DNA of 64,000 nucleotides from Catonia carolina (lineage: Eukaryota; Arthropoda; Insecta; Hemiptera; Achilidae), in contig JAQMRL010000004.1 in NCBI GenBank assembly GCA_035578175.1, forward strand, positions 36,200,901 to 36,264,900, in the 5' to 3' direction. The notes beneath the pieces are model-generated. The model saw only the letters and a list, made by a program, of their open reading frames with translations, ran no database searches and had not been told where the DNA came from. The position numbers and the translations under genes are program-made. Of this stretch, positions 1 to 11,200 are shown piece after piece (position 1 is the first letter of the stretch; each line of letters starts with the position of its first letter).

Positions 1-322
1 TTTTTATATATGAATTTAAACAAAATATGAAATTTACAAATTTTTAAACGATTTATTTTTGTTTATTTATTATCGATGACACGTAAGTAAATTTTGAATT
101 TAAATGCAGATTTTATGCATAATTTAAATGCTGCAGAAATTATTGCAATATTATAAGCAGTTATTTTGAAAATATGATTTTTTATTAATGAGTTTAGATT
201 GACTAAATGAGCTCAAAATTATTTAATATTTTATGGTTTCGATAAATTCCTTCTTGATGTTAGTTTTAGCCAGTCGTGATCCCTTCCATCCATGAAACGG
301 GCTTCGAGGTAGGTAATAGGTG
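1..322. other. AT-rich DNA, no feature seen
   Basis: AT-rich sequence with no supportable gene or repeat boundary. Short open frames here have neither recognisable motifs nor coding-like composition. Confidence 0.6.
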
Positions 323-470
323 CTGTTCCATTCTGTTTAATTCTTAACTGCTTAGTTCTGTTGCATTCTGTTTAATTCTTAACTGCTTGCTTTAAAAATC
401 TTTTTACTGTTTCATTAAGTTTTAAAATTCAAATTAATCTTGACTTTGTCCTCATTTACTTTTATTATGT
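323..470 (+). repeat. Dispersed repeat with a 35-bp tandem duplication
   Basis: A 35-bp unit (core TTTAATTCTTAACTGCTT) occurs twice in tandem at about 323-392. The unit and the following ~80 bases are found again at about 12005-12115, just outside the 3' end of an RTE-like LINE. It may therefore be LINE 3' flank or an independent dispersed repeat. The family is not recognised. Confidence 0.6.
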
Positions 471-999
471 AATTGATTAGTTTTAATTATTTATTCTGAA
501 TTGTAGCTTCCTTCAATTTGTGATACCATCTTTTATTATTTAAATACTTGACTTCTGGAAAAGTATTGTATTTTATATTTTTCTTCTTAACATTTTAATT
601 TATATAGTTTAATTTCGATTTAAAAGACCTTGAAATTAATTGGAAATTATTTGTTAGGATTAATAATATGATGACTATTTTTACAATTTATTTAAATACC
701 TTAACAATGCAACTATTAATTTGATCTTTGATCTTCGATCAACGATCTATTGAATCGTAGACTGCCATTCTACAGCCTTCAATTTGTTGATGGAAAAAGA
801 ATGCTTTTTCAGACCATCTTACTTTTGCTTATCTTTGAACATGCGCAAACAACTCAAACTATCTGGTCTCTATTCAGTCTTCTACGGTATCCTGGAACTG
901 GTTCGTGGCCTTATGTTTCCATTTCTCCATTTAATTTTTAATATTATTTGTCACATGAATAATTTGTTTATTTAAAGTTTAGGCAAATATAAAAAGACC
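471..999. other. No feature seen
   Basis: AT-rich DNA. Two overlapping 63-codon frames at 750-975 have no motif and overlap each other, so they are treated as chance. Confidence 0.5.
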
Positions 1000-1160
1000 T
1001 TCTCCGTGGCGTTAGCCTACTTAAGGCATCGTCCTAGGTTCGATTCCTAGATAGGTTCTGTAAATTATTAAAAGTTAAAACCTACCGTTCCAGTTACGCA
1101 GTCACTAATAGTAGTCGTTAATCTCCAGTCGTTGATGTGCCATTAAAGTGTATAAACATA
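1000..1160 (+). mobile_element. SINE-D, tRNA-derived SINE, diverged copy
   Basis: A tRNA-like head with a box-B-like GGTTCGATTCC at about 1038-1048 is followed by a non-tRNA body containing a CACTAATAGTAGTCG segment. Related copies with the same kind of head and body (GTCGCTAATGACC) lie at 28190-28370 (+) and about 5850-6100 (-). It is a diverged pol III-type retroposon, not a functional tRNA: box A is poor and there is no cloverleaf. Confidence 0.6.
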
Positions 1161-1452
1161 GTATGCTGTTGTTTAGGTCATTAACCGAAAGACTAGTTTA
1201 AAACTCTAAAGGTTGAATTAAGTAAAACGAGGAGGGAAGATTTTTACACTTTGCGATCCTCACTTCCTCACAGAGTGGAAAAGTATACTTACCTGCATGC
1301 CAGGCTCTCTGAAAAGCATCTACTTTCCACCATGCAAATGACACCTTTTCTTCATTCACCACAAAATTTAACTGTATAATGAAATTCATTACTCTCAGAC
1401 GAGATAAGTCTGACTAGTGTCTTTTACACCTCTACCTCTTCTGTTCTTAGAT

Positions 1453-1699
1453 GAATCGCTAACTGCAGAAAGGGAACATAAAATGTAAATTTTCACCAGA
1501 TGAAAAAAGGGTCATCAATTTTTAATAATGGCCCAAAAAAATACTTCATGAAAGCATAGTCTAATAATAAAAATAGTATTTTACTTTTTGCTATTCATTC
1601 TAATTTTAAATCAGAATTGTATATGCCATAATTTATTTTTATGTTAAAAAATTACGTTTCATGTAGGCCAACTTGTTCACTTTCTGCAGTTAGCGATTC
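1453..1699. mobile_element. Small MITE with 25-bp terminal inverted repeats
   Basis: The ends at 1453-1477 and 1675-1699 are inverted repeats of 25 bp with one mismatch; the core is CGCTAACTGCAGAAAG. The ~200-bp interior is AT-rich and non-coding. It sits inside element R between GTTCTTAGAT and AAATGTTTCAG, with AGAT/AAAT as a possible imperfect 4-bp target duplication. The superfamily is not recognised. Confidence 0.8.
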
Positions 1700-1722
1700 A
1701 AATGTTTCAGTCACATAATTGG

Positions 1723-2505
1723 AGAAGTCTGTTTATATAAAGTTTACAAATAAAAATATCCGTAAACTACTTATTTATATCAACGAAAACAACGTCCCAT
1801 ATTCAAACACAGCTAAATATCTTGCCATGACCCTCGATGTAAAACTTCGCTGTAAAGAACATGTAAAAACGAAAAGAAAAGAACTCGATCTCAAATTCAA
1901 GAAACTTTACTGGTTACTAGGTAGGAAATCTTCATTATCTACTTCTAATATACAAGTAATTATTAAAACCCGTATGGACCTACGGAATAAAACTCTGGGG
2001 ATGTACGAAATCATCAAACCAATAAATTATTCAAAGATTCCAGAACAAAGTTTTCAGAAGCATTGCCAACGCTGTCTGGTATGTTAGGAACGACGTCCTG
2101 CACGGGGACTTGGAAGTGGATCCATAAACGAAGTAATTCGGAAATTTGCCAGGAGTCATGAAGACAGATTTCTTCACCATGTGAATGCCGAAGCTATACA
2201 CAGCTACTCGACAACGCAGATCTGAATAGGAGCCTTTCTCGTTTAAAACCATTTGAACTCGTGTAATGAACAATATAAAGTTATTAATTTGTTAGTTAAT
2301 AGTTACTTATACATATTTTGAAGATTTTGGTAAGTATCAATTGTTAGTAAATTTTATAAATAGTGTATTAGAATATCGAACATAAACTAAGAACTACTAG
2401 TTGGTAAATTCTTAGATTAATTAGTATTTAGATTAATTAAGTTAGAACAAAATTGTTAGTTAGTCTTAAACTAGTCACAAAAATTTCACAATCTCAAAAA
2501 AATAT
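1723..2505 (+). pseudogene. Jockey-like LINE, 3' fragment (copy J1)
   Basis: The frame at 1719-2087 encodes the end of a Jockey-type reverse transcriptase, including PYSNTAKYL, TLDVKL, a KR..LDLKFKKLYWLLG block and, after frameshifts, the VWTYGI.LWGC block. Matching C-terminal motifs continue to about 2250 in other frames. The first few codons of that frame belong to the R flank. A short A-rich tail ends the copy. It is flanked by ATAATTGG at 1715-1722 and 2506-2513, an 8-bp target duplication. The copy is 5' truncated and frameshifted, hence dead. Confidence 0.88.
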
Positions 2506-2604
2506 ATAATTGGCTGACCACGTGATGAGAAACAGAACTATTTTTTGTAGCCCTGGAACTAGCAGATCGAATGCAAATAATTTTCCACATGCCGGTTACG
2601 GTTG

Positions 2605-3712
2605 TAAACATATACAAAATTAATTGTATTTTTAATGTTCCAGGTATGTTTTCAAAACTGTACATCAAGGCATTTTTAATATTCGGAGAGCATTCTAAGT
2701 GAAAAAAATTTAATATCAATGATTAGCCCTAATTTCAATAAAACGCCTTACTGTAGCAAAATCCAGTGACTTATACCAGAATCTTTAGCGATAAGTATGT
2801 TAGGAACGTCAATCATGTTCTAAAAAGTACAGATCACGTTGAATTATTGTGGCAAATCAATAATATTTACTTTTATTTTAATAAATTGTTTTTACTTTTG
2901 ACATAAAAAGTAAATATTTAATGAAAGTTTTGATTCAGAAAATGATAATTATAATTTGGAACACAGTATGTATTTTGGACAATGGCAATATTTAAACTTG
3001 GAATGTTTAAATTGTGAAGTTTGGTTGGGCGTTGATTTTTAAAAAGGTGAAGGGTACAAAGGGTGAAATGAAACCGATAGATATATGCATACATATAAAA
3101 CCAAAATACTAAGTCCCACACTTCAACATCAATTCTCTATAGCTATCTGAAAGAAGGAATTTACTCAGCACTGTTAGCTTATATATAGCGTTTATATATG
3201 TTAGCTATATTTTTAAACGTGTGTACGTGTGTAATTTCAGTTCACTTTCAGTGATATTGACGTTTGCTAAATGTTAAATTGATAGGCATCAACCCTTCCT
3301 CGCGTTCTAAAATCATCTCTCTCAAATTCTCCCATACCCATTATATCTACAACCCTTATTGTACCTACCTCCCTTCTCCTTCATTGCTCTGCTTCGACAA
3401 ATCGACCCACTATAAAAGTAGCCCTGCATTTACTCTACACATAATCACGTTTCTCGTTTTAAACTCTTTTTTCATTGTAGTATTTATAAACAATACCATG
3501 TTCTTCCACAATACCAAACTTACCTATTCATCATCAGTGAGATACAAGCCGGGAGCTTGGAAAAAACTTGGAAAGACCTATAAATCACTGAAGATAGTTC
3601 ATTTTAATTGTAGCTTTTTAATATAAAATAACATTTTAATGTTGAAATGAACTAAATAGTCTATGCCACGAAGAGAACAAGACACCAATACACTATACTA
3701 TATCACAAGCAT
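2605..3712. other. AT-rich DNA, no supported gene
   Basis: A 120-codon frame at 3264-3626 is long for this composition, but I recognise no motif in it. The 11 bases at 3702-3712 (ATCACAAGCAT) are the left target duplication of the next R copy. Confidence 0.5.
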
Positions 3713-4091
3713 GTGTTGTTTTTTAACAGCCGAAACCCTGATTGAACCCCTAGAGGTTTTAATAAGTAAAAACGAAGAGTGAACTGGTTTACTATTGCCT
3801 TCCTCACTGAGTTGAAAGAGTATGCTTATCAGCGTACCAGCCCCTCCGAAAAGCACCCACTTTCTACCCTGCAAATGACACCTTCTTTTCATTCACCACG
3901 TGATCTGGCTGTATAGTCAGATTCATTACTCTCTGAGGAGATAACTCTGACAAGTTTCGTTTACACCTCTACCTTTCTGTTGTTAAATAGTTCAGTTGGC
4001 TGACTATGTGATAAGAAACAGAACTAATTTTTATAGCCCTAAAACCAACAGATCGAGTGCAATTAATTTAACACCTGCACGTTATGGGCCA
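3713..4091 (-). mobile_element. Element R copy R2, full length
   Basis: Complete 379-bp copy in minus orientation, from the tail hairpin region (ACAGCCGAAACCCTG) to the 5' end (CGTTATGGGCC complement). It is flanked by an 11-bp direct repeat ATCACAAGCAT at 3702-3712 and 4092-4102, a clean retroposition-type target duplication. The internal open frame seen in other copies is frameshifted here. Confidence 0.9.
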
Positions 4092-4194
4092 ATCACAAGC
4101 ATAATGGTGTAAATATATGTAGAATGTAATGTAGAATGAGTGGAAAAATTTATTTAAGCCAATAAAGAAGACCTACTTAAAGTTATTCGATCTA

Positions 4195-4640
4195 TCTAAA
4201 TTTAATTAGATATGCGGGACGATTCATAGGACACTGAGTCAAAAGACAAGACACGAAACAAGGTTAAAGGTTTATAAGAGGATAGCAGTTCCAGCCTTGA
4301 CATACGGTAGTGAAGCATGGGTAAGAGGAAAAAAATATCCAAAACTCCAGAAATGAAATTCTTAAGGTCTGTCAAGGGTTGCACAAGACTAAACAGAATC
4401 AGAAATGAAGATATAAGGCAAGAATTAGGAATTTTCCACTCAAGAAACTAATAAAATTTTATCGTTCCCAATGGGTCGATCATTGAAATAGAATACCGGA
4501 AATCCGCTTGCCTAGTGAAGCGAGAAGATACAATCCAGTGGAAAGTAAAGAAATTAGTAGGCCGAAGAAAAGATGGGTGCCGGAACAGATAGAAATGCCT
4601 AACCCGTGAAGAGAAGAAGACCTTTAGGCACTTTAAGAAG
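4195..4640 (+). pseudogene. LINE reverse transcriptase C-terminal fragment
   Basis: Reading across frameshifts gives ALTYGSEAW, then a FLR.VKGCTRLNRIRNEDIRQELGIF block and a VGRPRKRW-like end. This is typical of the region after the RT domain in the large insect L2/RTE-like groups. Stops and frameshifts abound. Only the tail of the element is present. Confidence 0.75.
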
Positions 4641-4930
4641 TATTAACCATGTGCAAAATTTTACATGTTTGTTTTTACATTAAATTGTTTTTGATGTTTA
4701 CCCTTCCCCTTTATCATCCTACAATAAAACATGAAGCATAGTTAAATTGGGAGCAATATCCCCCCTGAAATTTTGAAATGGAGTTCTTTTTGGCCAATAT
4801 AAAAATAATTTATTATTTAACAACGCTTTACAGTTAAACTCCGATAAATAATTTTTAAATTTCAAGATAAACCACAGAAAAAGGATAGGATATTTGTACC
4901 ACATTTGTATATTAATTACTACAAATATTC
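4641..4930. other. No feature seen
   Basis: AT-rich spacer between a LINE fragment and a SINE. Confidence 0.5.
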
Positions 4931-5105
4931 TTTTTTTGAGGTTTTACGTCTGACTGCTTTGCAATAAAAGACTGCTAATGCAGACGTTGAGAAGGATGAT
5001 AGATGAAGATGAGTACTAAAAAAATGCCAGACCTGACCGGCAATCGAATCCGGTACTCCGGCGTAGAAGCCAGTTGCATTAACCACTACGCCAACGGGCC
5101 GGCCA
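4931..5105 (-). mobile_element. SINE-T, tRNA-derived SINE
   Basis: On the minus strand, GGCCGGCCCGTTGGCGTAG starts a tRNA-like head with box A and a box B of the GGATTCGATTGCC type. The body ends in GCAGTCAGACGTAAAACC plus a short A run. The same structure is found at 5580-5750, 21770-21965 and 29160-29331. Confidence 0.85.
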
Positions 5106-5579
5106 AATATTCAAGTAACTTCATGCAGTTTTAACAGTTGTTTTACAGTACTGTAAAGAAATCTCCAAAAATTCGCTTTAAATCACAAACCTTATCGTAA
5201 TAGACATCAAAATAACAAAAAAACTTAGGTAGGAGAATAAAATTTATGTATCTTATTAAAATTGTTACGCGACATATAGGGATGCTGAAGCTATTTAAAG
5301 ACAATTTTTAGACAAATATTTTTTTAAATTTTGAGATGACACTATTGTCTAAAACTTTCTGAAGCTCTACTTTTAAAATTCATTACGTATATATAAATTA
5401 CCCATAATGTTTACTTCAATATAAAACTAGAAAAACGATTCTATATTCAAAAATTCATCACAAAACAAAGAAACATAACCAAAACAGCTCTAGAATAGCG
5501 CGGTTTCAACAGAGAAGCATAGGCAAAATACGCAAATAAATTTCGTATTATACATAAAAATTTACGTTATACATTACTA
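5106..5579. other. No feature seen
   Basis: AT-rich spacer between two opposite-strand SINE-T copies. Confidence 0.5.
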
Positions 5580-5750
5580 AGCCGGCCGCATTGGCGTAGT
5601 TGGTAACGTGCTCGCCTCTCATCATGCGATCTTGAAGTCGAATCCCATTCAGGCACGACATATTTTCATACATTACAAAAATCATTTTATCATTCACCGT
5701 CTTTATTAGCAGTAATTCAGAACAGTCGGACGTTAAACCAAAAAAAAAAA
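5580..5750 (+). mobile_element. SINE-T, tRNA-derived SINE
   Basis: Head GCCGGCCGCATTGGCGTAG with box A (TGGCGTAGTTGG), then a box-B-like GTCGAATCCC. The body contains CATTCACCGTC...TTAGCAG, followed by CAGTCGGACGTTAAACC and a poly-A tail of about ten bases. Sister copy at 21770-21965. Confidence 0.9.
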
Positions 5751-5849
5751 TTATATATATACATTACTAAACTATAGTATTGTATAACAACGCTATTTGT
5801 AGATGGATTTAAAACTAAAACGACGACATTGCAATGCTATGAAGCAAAT

Positions 5850-6100
5850 CCAATTTTGCGACGCTACCGGGTCAAGAAGCTGTAACACCGTTTCAAAATC
5901 GACGATTTCCGGCTCTAGGGCCATGAAATATCACTAGGACGTGATAGTCACAACAAGATCTTGGTTATTAGTGACCACTTTAGGGTATGAAACATTTGGT
6001 TTTGGCACGCTAAAATTACCAGACCCTAGCCGGGAATCGGACTCGGACCTTCCGTTCGGTACGATAGCGCGCTAACCACTACGCCATGGAGACAGCCTAT
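5850..6100 (-). mobile_element. SINE-D, tRNA-derived SINE
   Basis: The minus strand begins CCATGGCGTAGTGGTTAGCG (box-A region). It has GTCCGATTCCCGG as a box-B-like segment, then GGTCTGGTAATTTTAG and a body with GGTCACTAATAACC. It shares head and body organisation with 1000-1160 and 28190-28370. The 3' end is uncertain. Confidence 0.75.
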
Positions 6101-6955
6101 ATCTTTTTTTTTGTAATAACTTGCATGTCAATCTCTTTGACTGTAGCATTCCATTCAGTTGTTTTGCAGTTTGTATAGTGTGAATTTAAAATAAAATTAC
6201 AGTCGCTTTTTATAAATCGAATTCAGTTTGACCACTAGCTGACTATTTGTCTCTTTTTGTTCATTTTCCTATGTACACTGACTTCTTGAAAAAATTTATT
6301 CCAAAGTGTTTTAAATGATTTAAACAGATAGTAAAAAATTTAGATTGTATTATTTTAATTGGGAAAAATTACAATTTCATTTCTATTATTACTTAAGGCT
6401 CGTACATGTAAACTAGATTATTATACTTGAACCTTAGAATCTTTATCGAACGGCTTTAACTTAAAAAATTTATTTCCTGTTACTTGAACGGTATTTTCTT
6501 CTTCACCATTCAGAATTTTTTCTGTTTTTCGTTTTCTATTCATTTCCTTTCTTACGTTTCTGTAGTGAAGAGAAATGTAGATACAGGAAATAGTGCCTGT
6601 TGCATCTAACGACTGTGATAGATACATTACTTCCTTTAGTTTTCTATATAAACATATATCTTTTCAAAAATATATTTCTTTCTTCTTTATATTATAATTT
6701 ATTTCGTAATAATAGAAAACTAAAAGAACTTACATTTCTGCGGTTGTCTTCTTCGTTCATTGTGTTCATGTGAAGCTGTTGAACGAATGCTATATTGTAA
6801 GTAATTACAAAGGTTTATTTTAAACAGCATAGATATTTTTAAATAAACATTCGTGGAAAGAAGATAATATCAAGCTTTTTTCATTGATTTCTTTTATTAA
6901 AATATGAATTGCGTAAGTAGATTCAGAGTCTATTTAGACTCAAACAGTAAACATT
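6101..6955. other. No feature seen
   Basis: AT-rich DNA. A 68-codon minus frame at 6421-6627 is lysine-rich with no recognised motif and is not called. Confidence 0.5.
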
Positions 6956-7090
6956 TCTCCTCCTCCTCCTCTTCTTCTTCTTCTTCTTCCTCCTCCTCCT
7001 TCCCCCTCCTCTCCTCCTCCTTCTTTTTCTCCTTCTCTTACTCTTTGCCTCCTCCAGCTCCTCCACCTTCTTCACCTCTTCTTCTTTTTC
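6956..7090. repeat. Pyrimidine-rich TCC/TTC microsatellite
   Basis: About 135 bases almost purely C and T on the plus strand, made of TCC and TTC units. The plus-strand frame reading poly-serine across it (6904-7119) is a by-product of the repeat. Confidence 0.9.
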
Positions 7091-7774
7091 AGCCAGTTAC
7101 CATCAAGTGTTGGATATAGGTCACCCTAGTTTGCATTCACTTTTCTGCCCTGCGGCTTTCCTTCCTAGCTAAATCCTGTCTCCAATTTCAAGTCATCTCT
7201 CTACAGTATTTAAGGACTACTTCTACCTCTCCTTTCCAGCTTGGGTCTCCATTACTGAATTTTTTCGTTTCATTGACCATCTATTTGCCTTAATGTGTTT
7301 CAAGCCCATGGCTAATTCAGTGATGCTACGTGCCGTTTTACATCTATTGCTTTTTTTTTTTTGACAAATGTCCTCACTTCTCACTCAGTCTTTCAATTTT
7401 CTATTCAGCCATGGAATCTTTCATTATTCATGGAATCTTTCCATGAACATTTGTATCTTGACCAGGCTATCCATCAGGTCTTTTTGGAAAAGACAATATT
7501 TTTGCAGCTTATAAAAAGACTGGAAGTGCAAAACAATTGAAAACAATGGAAGTAAAAACGGAACTGCTCAAAGGGATTTTCCGATTCTTCAGAACTTAAC
7601 TTTAACTGCAGACAACTCACTACAGTATGATCTTACTCGTAACTCCATGTCAGTTTTTTTGGCTACTTTCCCGCTCTAATAACTTACCCAAGATAGACGT
7701 ATCCACTGTGTAATGGAGGCATTAATAATAATATGTGTTTTTATTTTAGCAAAACCCTTTTTTTCTCTTTTAGT
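7091..7774. other. No feature seen
   Basis: Moderately pyrimidine-rich DNA with no recognisable coding or repeat match within the window. Confidence 0.45.
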
Positions 7775-8480
7775 TTTAATTGTTGTTTAACCGCTGATTT
7801 TTGGAGGCGAGGGTTTCTGGTTCAAATCCTAGTAAAGGTTTTTACACATTTTTACCTTTTACACATATTTTAATACTAGACAGTGGTTACCGGTGTACTT
7901 TGATGGTTGGGTTTCAATTAACCATACTCTTTCAGAAATGGTGAGACTCGGTATGTCCAAGACTACACCTCATTTACACGTGATACGCATTGGTCCTCAT
8001 TTCATTGGGTCATGGTCAAGCTTGTTGTTTAGGTCAACAGCCGAAAGGCTGATTTGAACCTTCAAAGGTTTTACTAAGTAAAACAAGAATAAAGTGCTTT
8101 ACCATTGCTTTCCTCCTGAGTTGAAAGAGTATGCTTATCAGCATGCCAGGCCCTCCGTAAAGCACCTACTGTTCACCCTGCAAATGACACCTTCACTTCA
8201 TTCACCACAGGGTATGGCTGCATAGTGAAATTCATTACTCTCAGAGGAGATAATTCTGACTAGTGTCTTTTACACCTCTACCTTTTCTGTTTTTAAATTG
8301 TTAAGTTATATAATTGGCTGACTACGTGATAAGAAACAGAACTATTTTTGTGGCCCTGGAAATTGGTCCTGGAGTGCAATTAATTAAACACTCCACCTAC
8401 CGGTTATGGGCATAGCTTATTGTTCTTAATTGAACACATTGCAACGTACTCGCATTAGAGATTTATAAAAAAGTTTTAAT
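7775..8480 (+). mobile_element. SINE-X split by an element R insertion
   Basis: The pieces 7775-8023 and 8414-8480 match the uninterrupted SINE-X at 22003-22335. Shared segments include box-B-like TGGTTCAAATCC, GTGTACTTTGATGGTTGG, ATTGGGTCATG and CTTATTGTTCT...TGAAC. Element R lies between, flanked by AGCTT on each side (8019-8023 and 8414-8418). Confidence 0.85.
8024..8413 (-). mobile_element. Element R copy R3, full length
   Basis: 390-bp minus-orientation copy from the tail (GTTGTTTAGGTCAACAGCCG) to the 5' end (complement of CCCATAACCGG). It is inserted in SINE-X with an at least 5-bp target duplication, AGCTT. The R open frame is broken by a stop in this copy. Confidence 0.9.
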
Positions 8481-9854
8481 CGTATGTTTTCTTAAGGTTT
8501 TTTTATGAGTTTTTGCACCGTTTGAAACACTTTTATTTAATTTTTTTTTATTTTGTTGTTGTTTTACACGTTTTTTCCTGCCAAAGGCGCAATTTTACTT
8601 TCCAATTAAATTGAAATAGTCTGTCCCATCCCAGTATTCCGTTAGTAATTATTAATTATCACAATATGTATAAATATTTAATCCGTAATTGATACTTCGG
8701 GTAATTGATGTTTGAGTAGTAAACGCTCTACTTTATAACAGTGAATAGAAAATAAATGTCGTTTATAAAAAATTGAACTGACGACTTTGAAATTTGAAAT
8801 CGTATAGTATAAAATTTATGCCAGTTATAAAATTAGAATTAATTCAAAACGAGAACCTTTTACCTCGTATATTATAACAACTAACAATTCTCCGCTGGTG
8901 TATTTACAATTTGTAAGTAAGGAAAATTATAACTGCTTCGTTTGTTTGGTTCTTGGTTTCTTGTTTACTGTTGAAGAGGTCGGATGGTTTGAATTGGTGG
9001 TTATTTTGCACGCGAATTTAACGAAAATTCATTTCTGCTCTCCGTTATAATACGTAAATTTCTAAAGTACTAACATGTACATAAACATTCTTTGTGTATG
9101 TGCTTATATATATATACACACACAAACACTGACAGACTCAAAAGCTGAAGTAATAAGAAGAAACTACATATACGTGTTCAGAATGCAGGTTAAATCTATG
9201 TTTACGCCCTTCTTACATAATACAATACCTTGATCTCAAGAATGTAACATCGTTCTACAATTTATTTTATAAGTTATATACCTGATAAAATATTAACCAG
9301 CGTTCTCTGTGTTCTATAAACAATTCAACTTAACACCTTCCTGTTGTTTTCCGTTAGATAACTTTTGGTACTCCATAATAAAATTCAATCTGAAAAAGTT
9401 TGTTTTATTTTCTTATTAATAATCTATAAATTATAGTATCCGTTTAATACGCTTACGGCTAAAACGGTTTTCTGTTTTAAACGCGGTTTTCATGAAATCC
9501 TTTGATTAATAAGGTAAAACACGTGTATATGTTTTCGCTTAATACGCATTCAATTCCGCCTAATACGCGCTCAAAATTGTTGACTATTTTAAAAATGAGT
9601 AAGGGAAATTTCGTTATTAATGCATAACGAGTGCATAGAGAGTTTATTTATCATGTACACAGAATTTCAGGCTCAGTGGAGTGCTTTTATATAGTAACCT
9701 GAGAGGTGGTTACTAGGCATCTACAGTGTCGAAAAATGTTTGCCAGCCTAGCAGTATTGTAGGAAGTATTGTCGGCTTCCTTCTGTCAGTAATCGGAGGC
9801 TTTCTCGGGAGCACAGTAATTAATCAAAGGGGCGACGGTGACACATCTTTTGAA
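8481..9854. other. AT-rich DNA, no supported feature
   Basis: Contains a short TA/CA run near 9107-9125 and a small hairpin TAGTAACC...GGTTACTA near 9693-9716. No gene is evident. Confidence 0.5.
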
Positions 9855-10085
9855 TAACTTTACTTCTTCTTTTACCTTTTACGGATTAGGCACTTCGCCT
9901 GTTCCAGCCTCAAACCACCATTTCCTTGGTCTACCCAAGCTTCTTCTTCGAATTGGACAATATTGTAATCCTTGAACCGTAACCCTTTCACTTGTCATTC
10001 TTGTGACATGATTTTTCCATCGAGTCCTGTATCTTCTCATTTTCTCTAGGATGGTTTCTTCTCTACCTATACTCTATTTCACGTT
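9855..10085 (-). pseudogene. LINE 3' end fragment
   Basis: The minus strand encodes EEETILEKMRRYRTRWK, then RRRSLGRPRKWWFEAGTG, the Arg-rich C-terminal signature (GRPRK.W) of RTE/L2-like LINE proteins. A stop and an AAG-rich tail follow. Only this tail is present. Confidence 0.75.
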
Positions 10086-10499
10086 CAGAATGCGGTAAAG
10101 CTCTTATGAGAACCCGTTGTGTTATCAGGCGTACAGACAACATCAGGGACAGCCAATACAATGACCCTTCACCGCCGACACCATACGTAGGTCATGGAAA
10201 AAAATATGTAGAGTTTCACTTACCACGCTCTAACAATCTCATTTTCAATCAAAAAATTTTGAAAAAATTACTTTCGCTTCCTAATGAATTTTATTTTATT
10301 ATGCTATAAATGTTATTATTATACTCTAATATTTAGATAAGATACGCTCGTACAAAGTTGGAAGGAAACAGAAATAACAAAAGAGTTAAAAAAATCACTA
10401 AAGTTTTCGTATTACGTTATTCAATAGGAGTTTTTAAATGAGAACGTGCGGCGCGGAGTTAATATTTTTACTTAGTGTAGTTGTGCTCAAATTCCCATC
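10086..10499. other. No recognised feature
   Basis: The DNA at 10090-10230 is less AT-rich than its surroundings, but I recognise no motif. The 67-codon frame at 10106-10309 is not supported. Confidence 0.4.
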
Positions 10500-10710
10500 T
10501 GAAATACATTGCTTATGGACTTTCCATACTGCAATCTGAATGTGAAATCGACTGTAGTTCTTTCCTGATGTCACTACTACGAATCTGGTCTCCCAGAAAG
10601 CATCCAACCGATCTCTTGAATCTCATTTCACCGGCTTCTACTTTCCTTAATTGGGCTATTCTTAGCACCCATGACTCGCAACCATATAGCAGCAGGAGAA
10701 CTGTCAACAT
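10500..10710 (-). pseudogene. LINE RT C-terminal fragment
   Basis: The 65-codon minus frame reads LLYGCESWVLR and then EMRFKRSVGCFLGDQIR, followed by SSDIRKEL. This is the post-RT segment of the L2/RTE-like LINE group, as at 4195-4640. It abuts an opposite-strand RT fragment at 10725, suggesting two insertions or an inversion. Confidence 0.8.
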
Positions 10711-10724
10711 GTCATATCACGTCA

Positions 10725-11200
10725 ATTTATATGAACGATGCCATTCGTCAATGGAAGCAGCAGGCTCCTCTAGGTATTGAAGTGTTCCAGGATTCTTGTC
10801 TGAGCGCCCTAATTTATGCAGATGGTAAAAATTCAGAATTCAGAATATTATCTACAGAAATCTGTTTTCCTGCTCAAAAATATTGGCACAGAATATAGGA
10901 TAAAAATATTAGTAAGGGAAACGAAGGTATTGGCTTTCACTGTTAAAGACTCAGTTTGCTCGAAAATAGTGCTCGATGAAAGAATTTTGGAATAAGTTTC
11001 CCATTTTACATACTTGAGTTGCGATGTCACATACCAATAATTCTACTTACAAAGCAAATAGCCGAAACTATTAAAAGAAAAATAGGATAACTCCAAGTTT
11101 TTAAAACGATTTTTGGGGACCTGTATGGAAGAATCTAAAAACTTATCAGAAGTTAGAAAGTTGTCGCATAACTTCATATTTAGCCCCAAAGAAACCACTT
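10725..11200 (+). pseudogene. LINE reverse transcriptase fragment, mutated YADD box
   Basis: The frame 10671-10898 includes YMNDAIRQWK and then LIYADG, where an active enzyme has YADD. After frameshifts come RIKILVRETKVLAFT, SKIVLDERILE and VSHFTYLSCDVTYQ, the usual order after the catalytic box. The D-to-G change, stops and frameshifts mark an old dead copy. Confidence 0.8.

Larger units (their letters stand above)
1161..2604 (-). mobile_element. Element R copy R1, interrupted by a MITE and a Jockey fragment
   Basis: Three collinear pieces of element R (1161-1452, 1700-1722 and 2506-2604) together make one copy in minus orientation. The gaps are filled by a 247-bp MITE and a 783-bp Jockey fragment. 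The outer flanks share TAAACATA (1153-1160 and 2605-2612), a likely part of the original target duplication. The tail side begins with GTTGTTTAGG, the complement of the AAC-rich R tail. Confidence 0.8.

Noticed and set aside
3264..3626. 120-codon frame, hydrophobic C-terminal half
   Set aside because: Long for the composition, but no motif, no supporting start context and no second copy. Treated as chance unless transcripts show otherwise.
6904..7119. Poly-serine/proline frame
   Set aside because: By-product of the TCC/TTC repeat.
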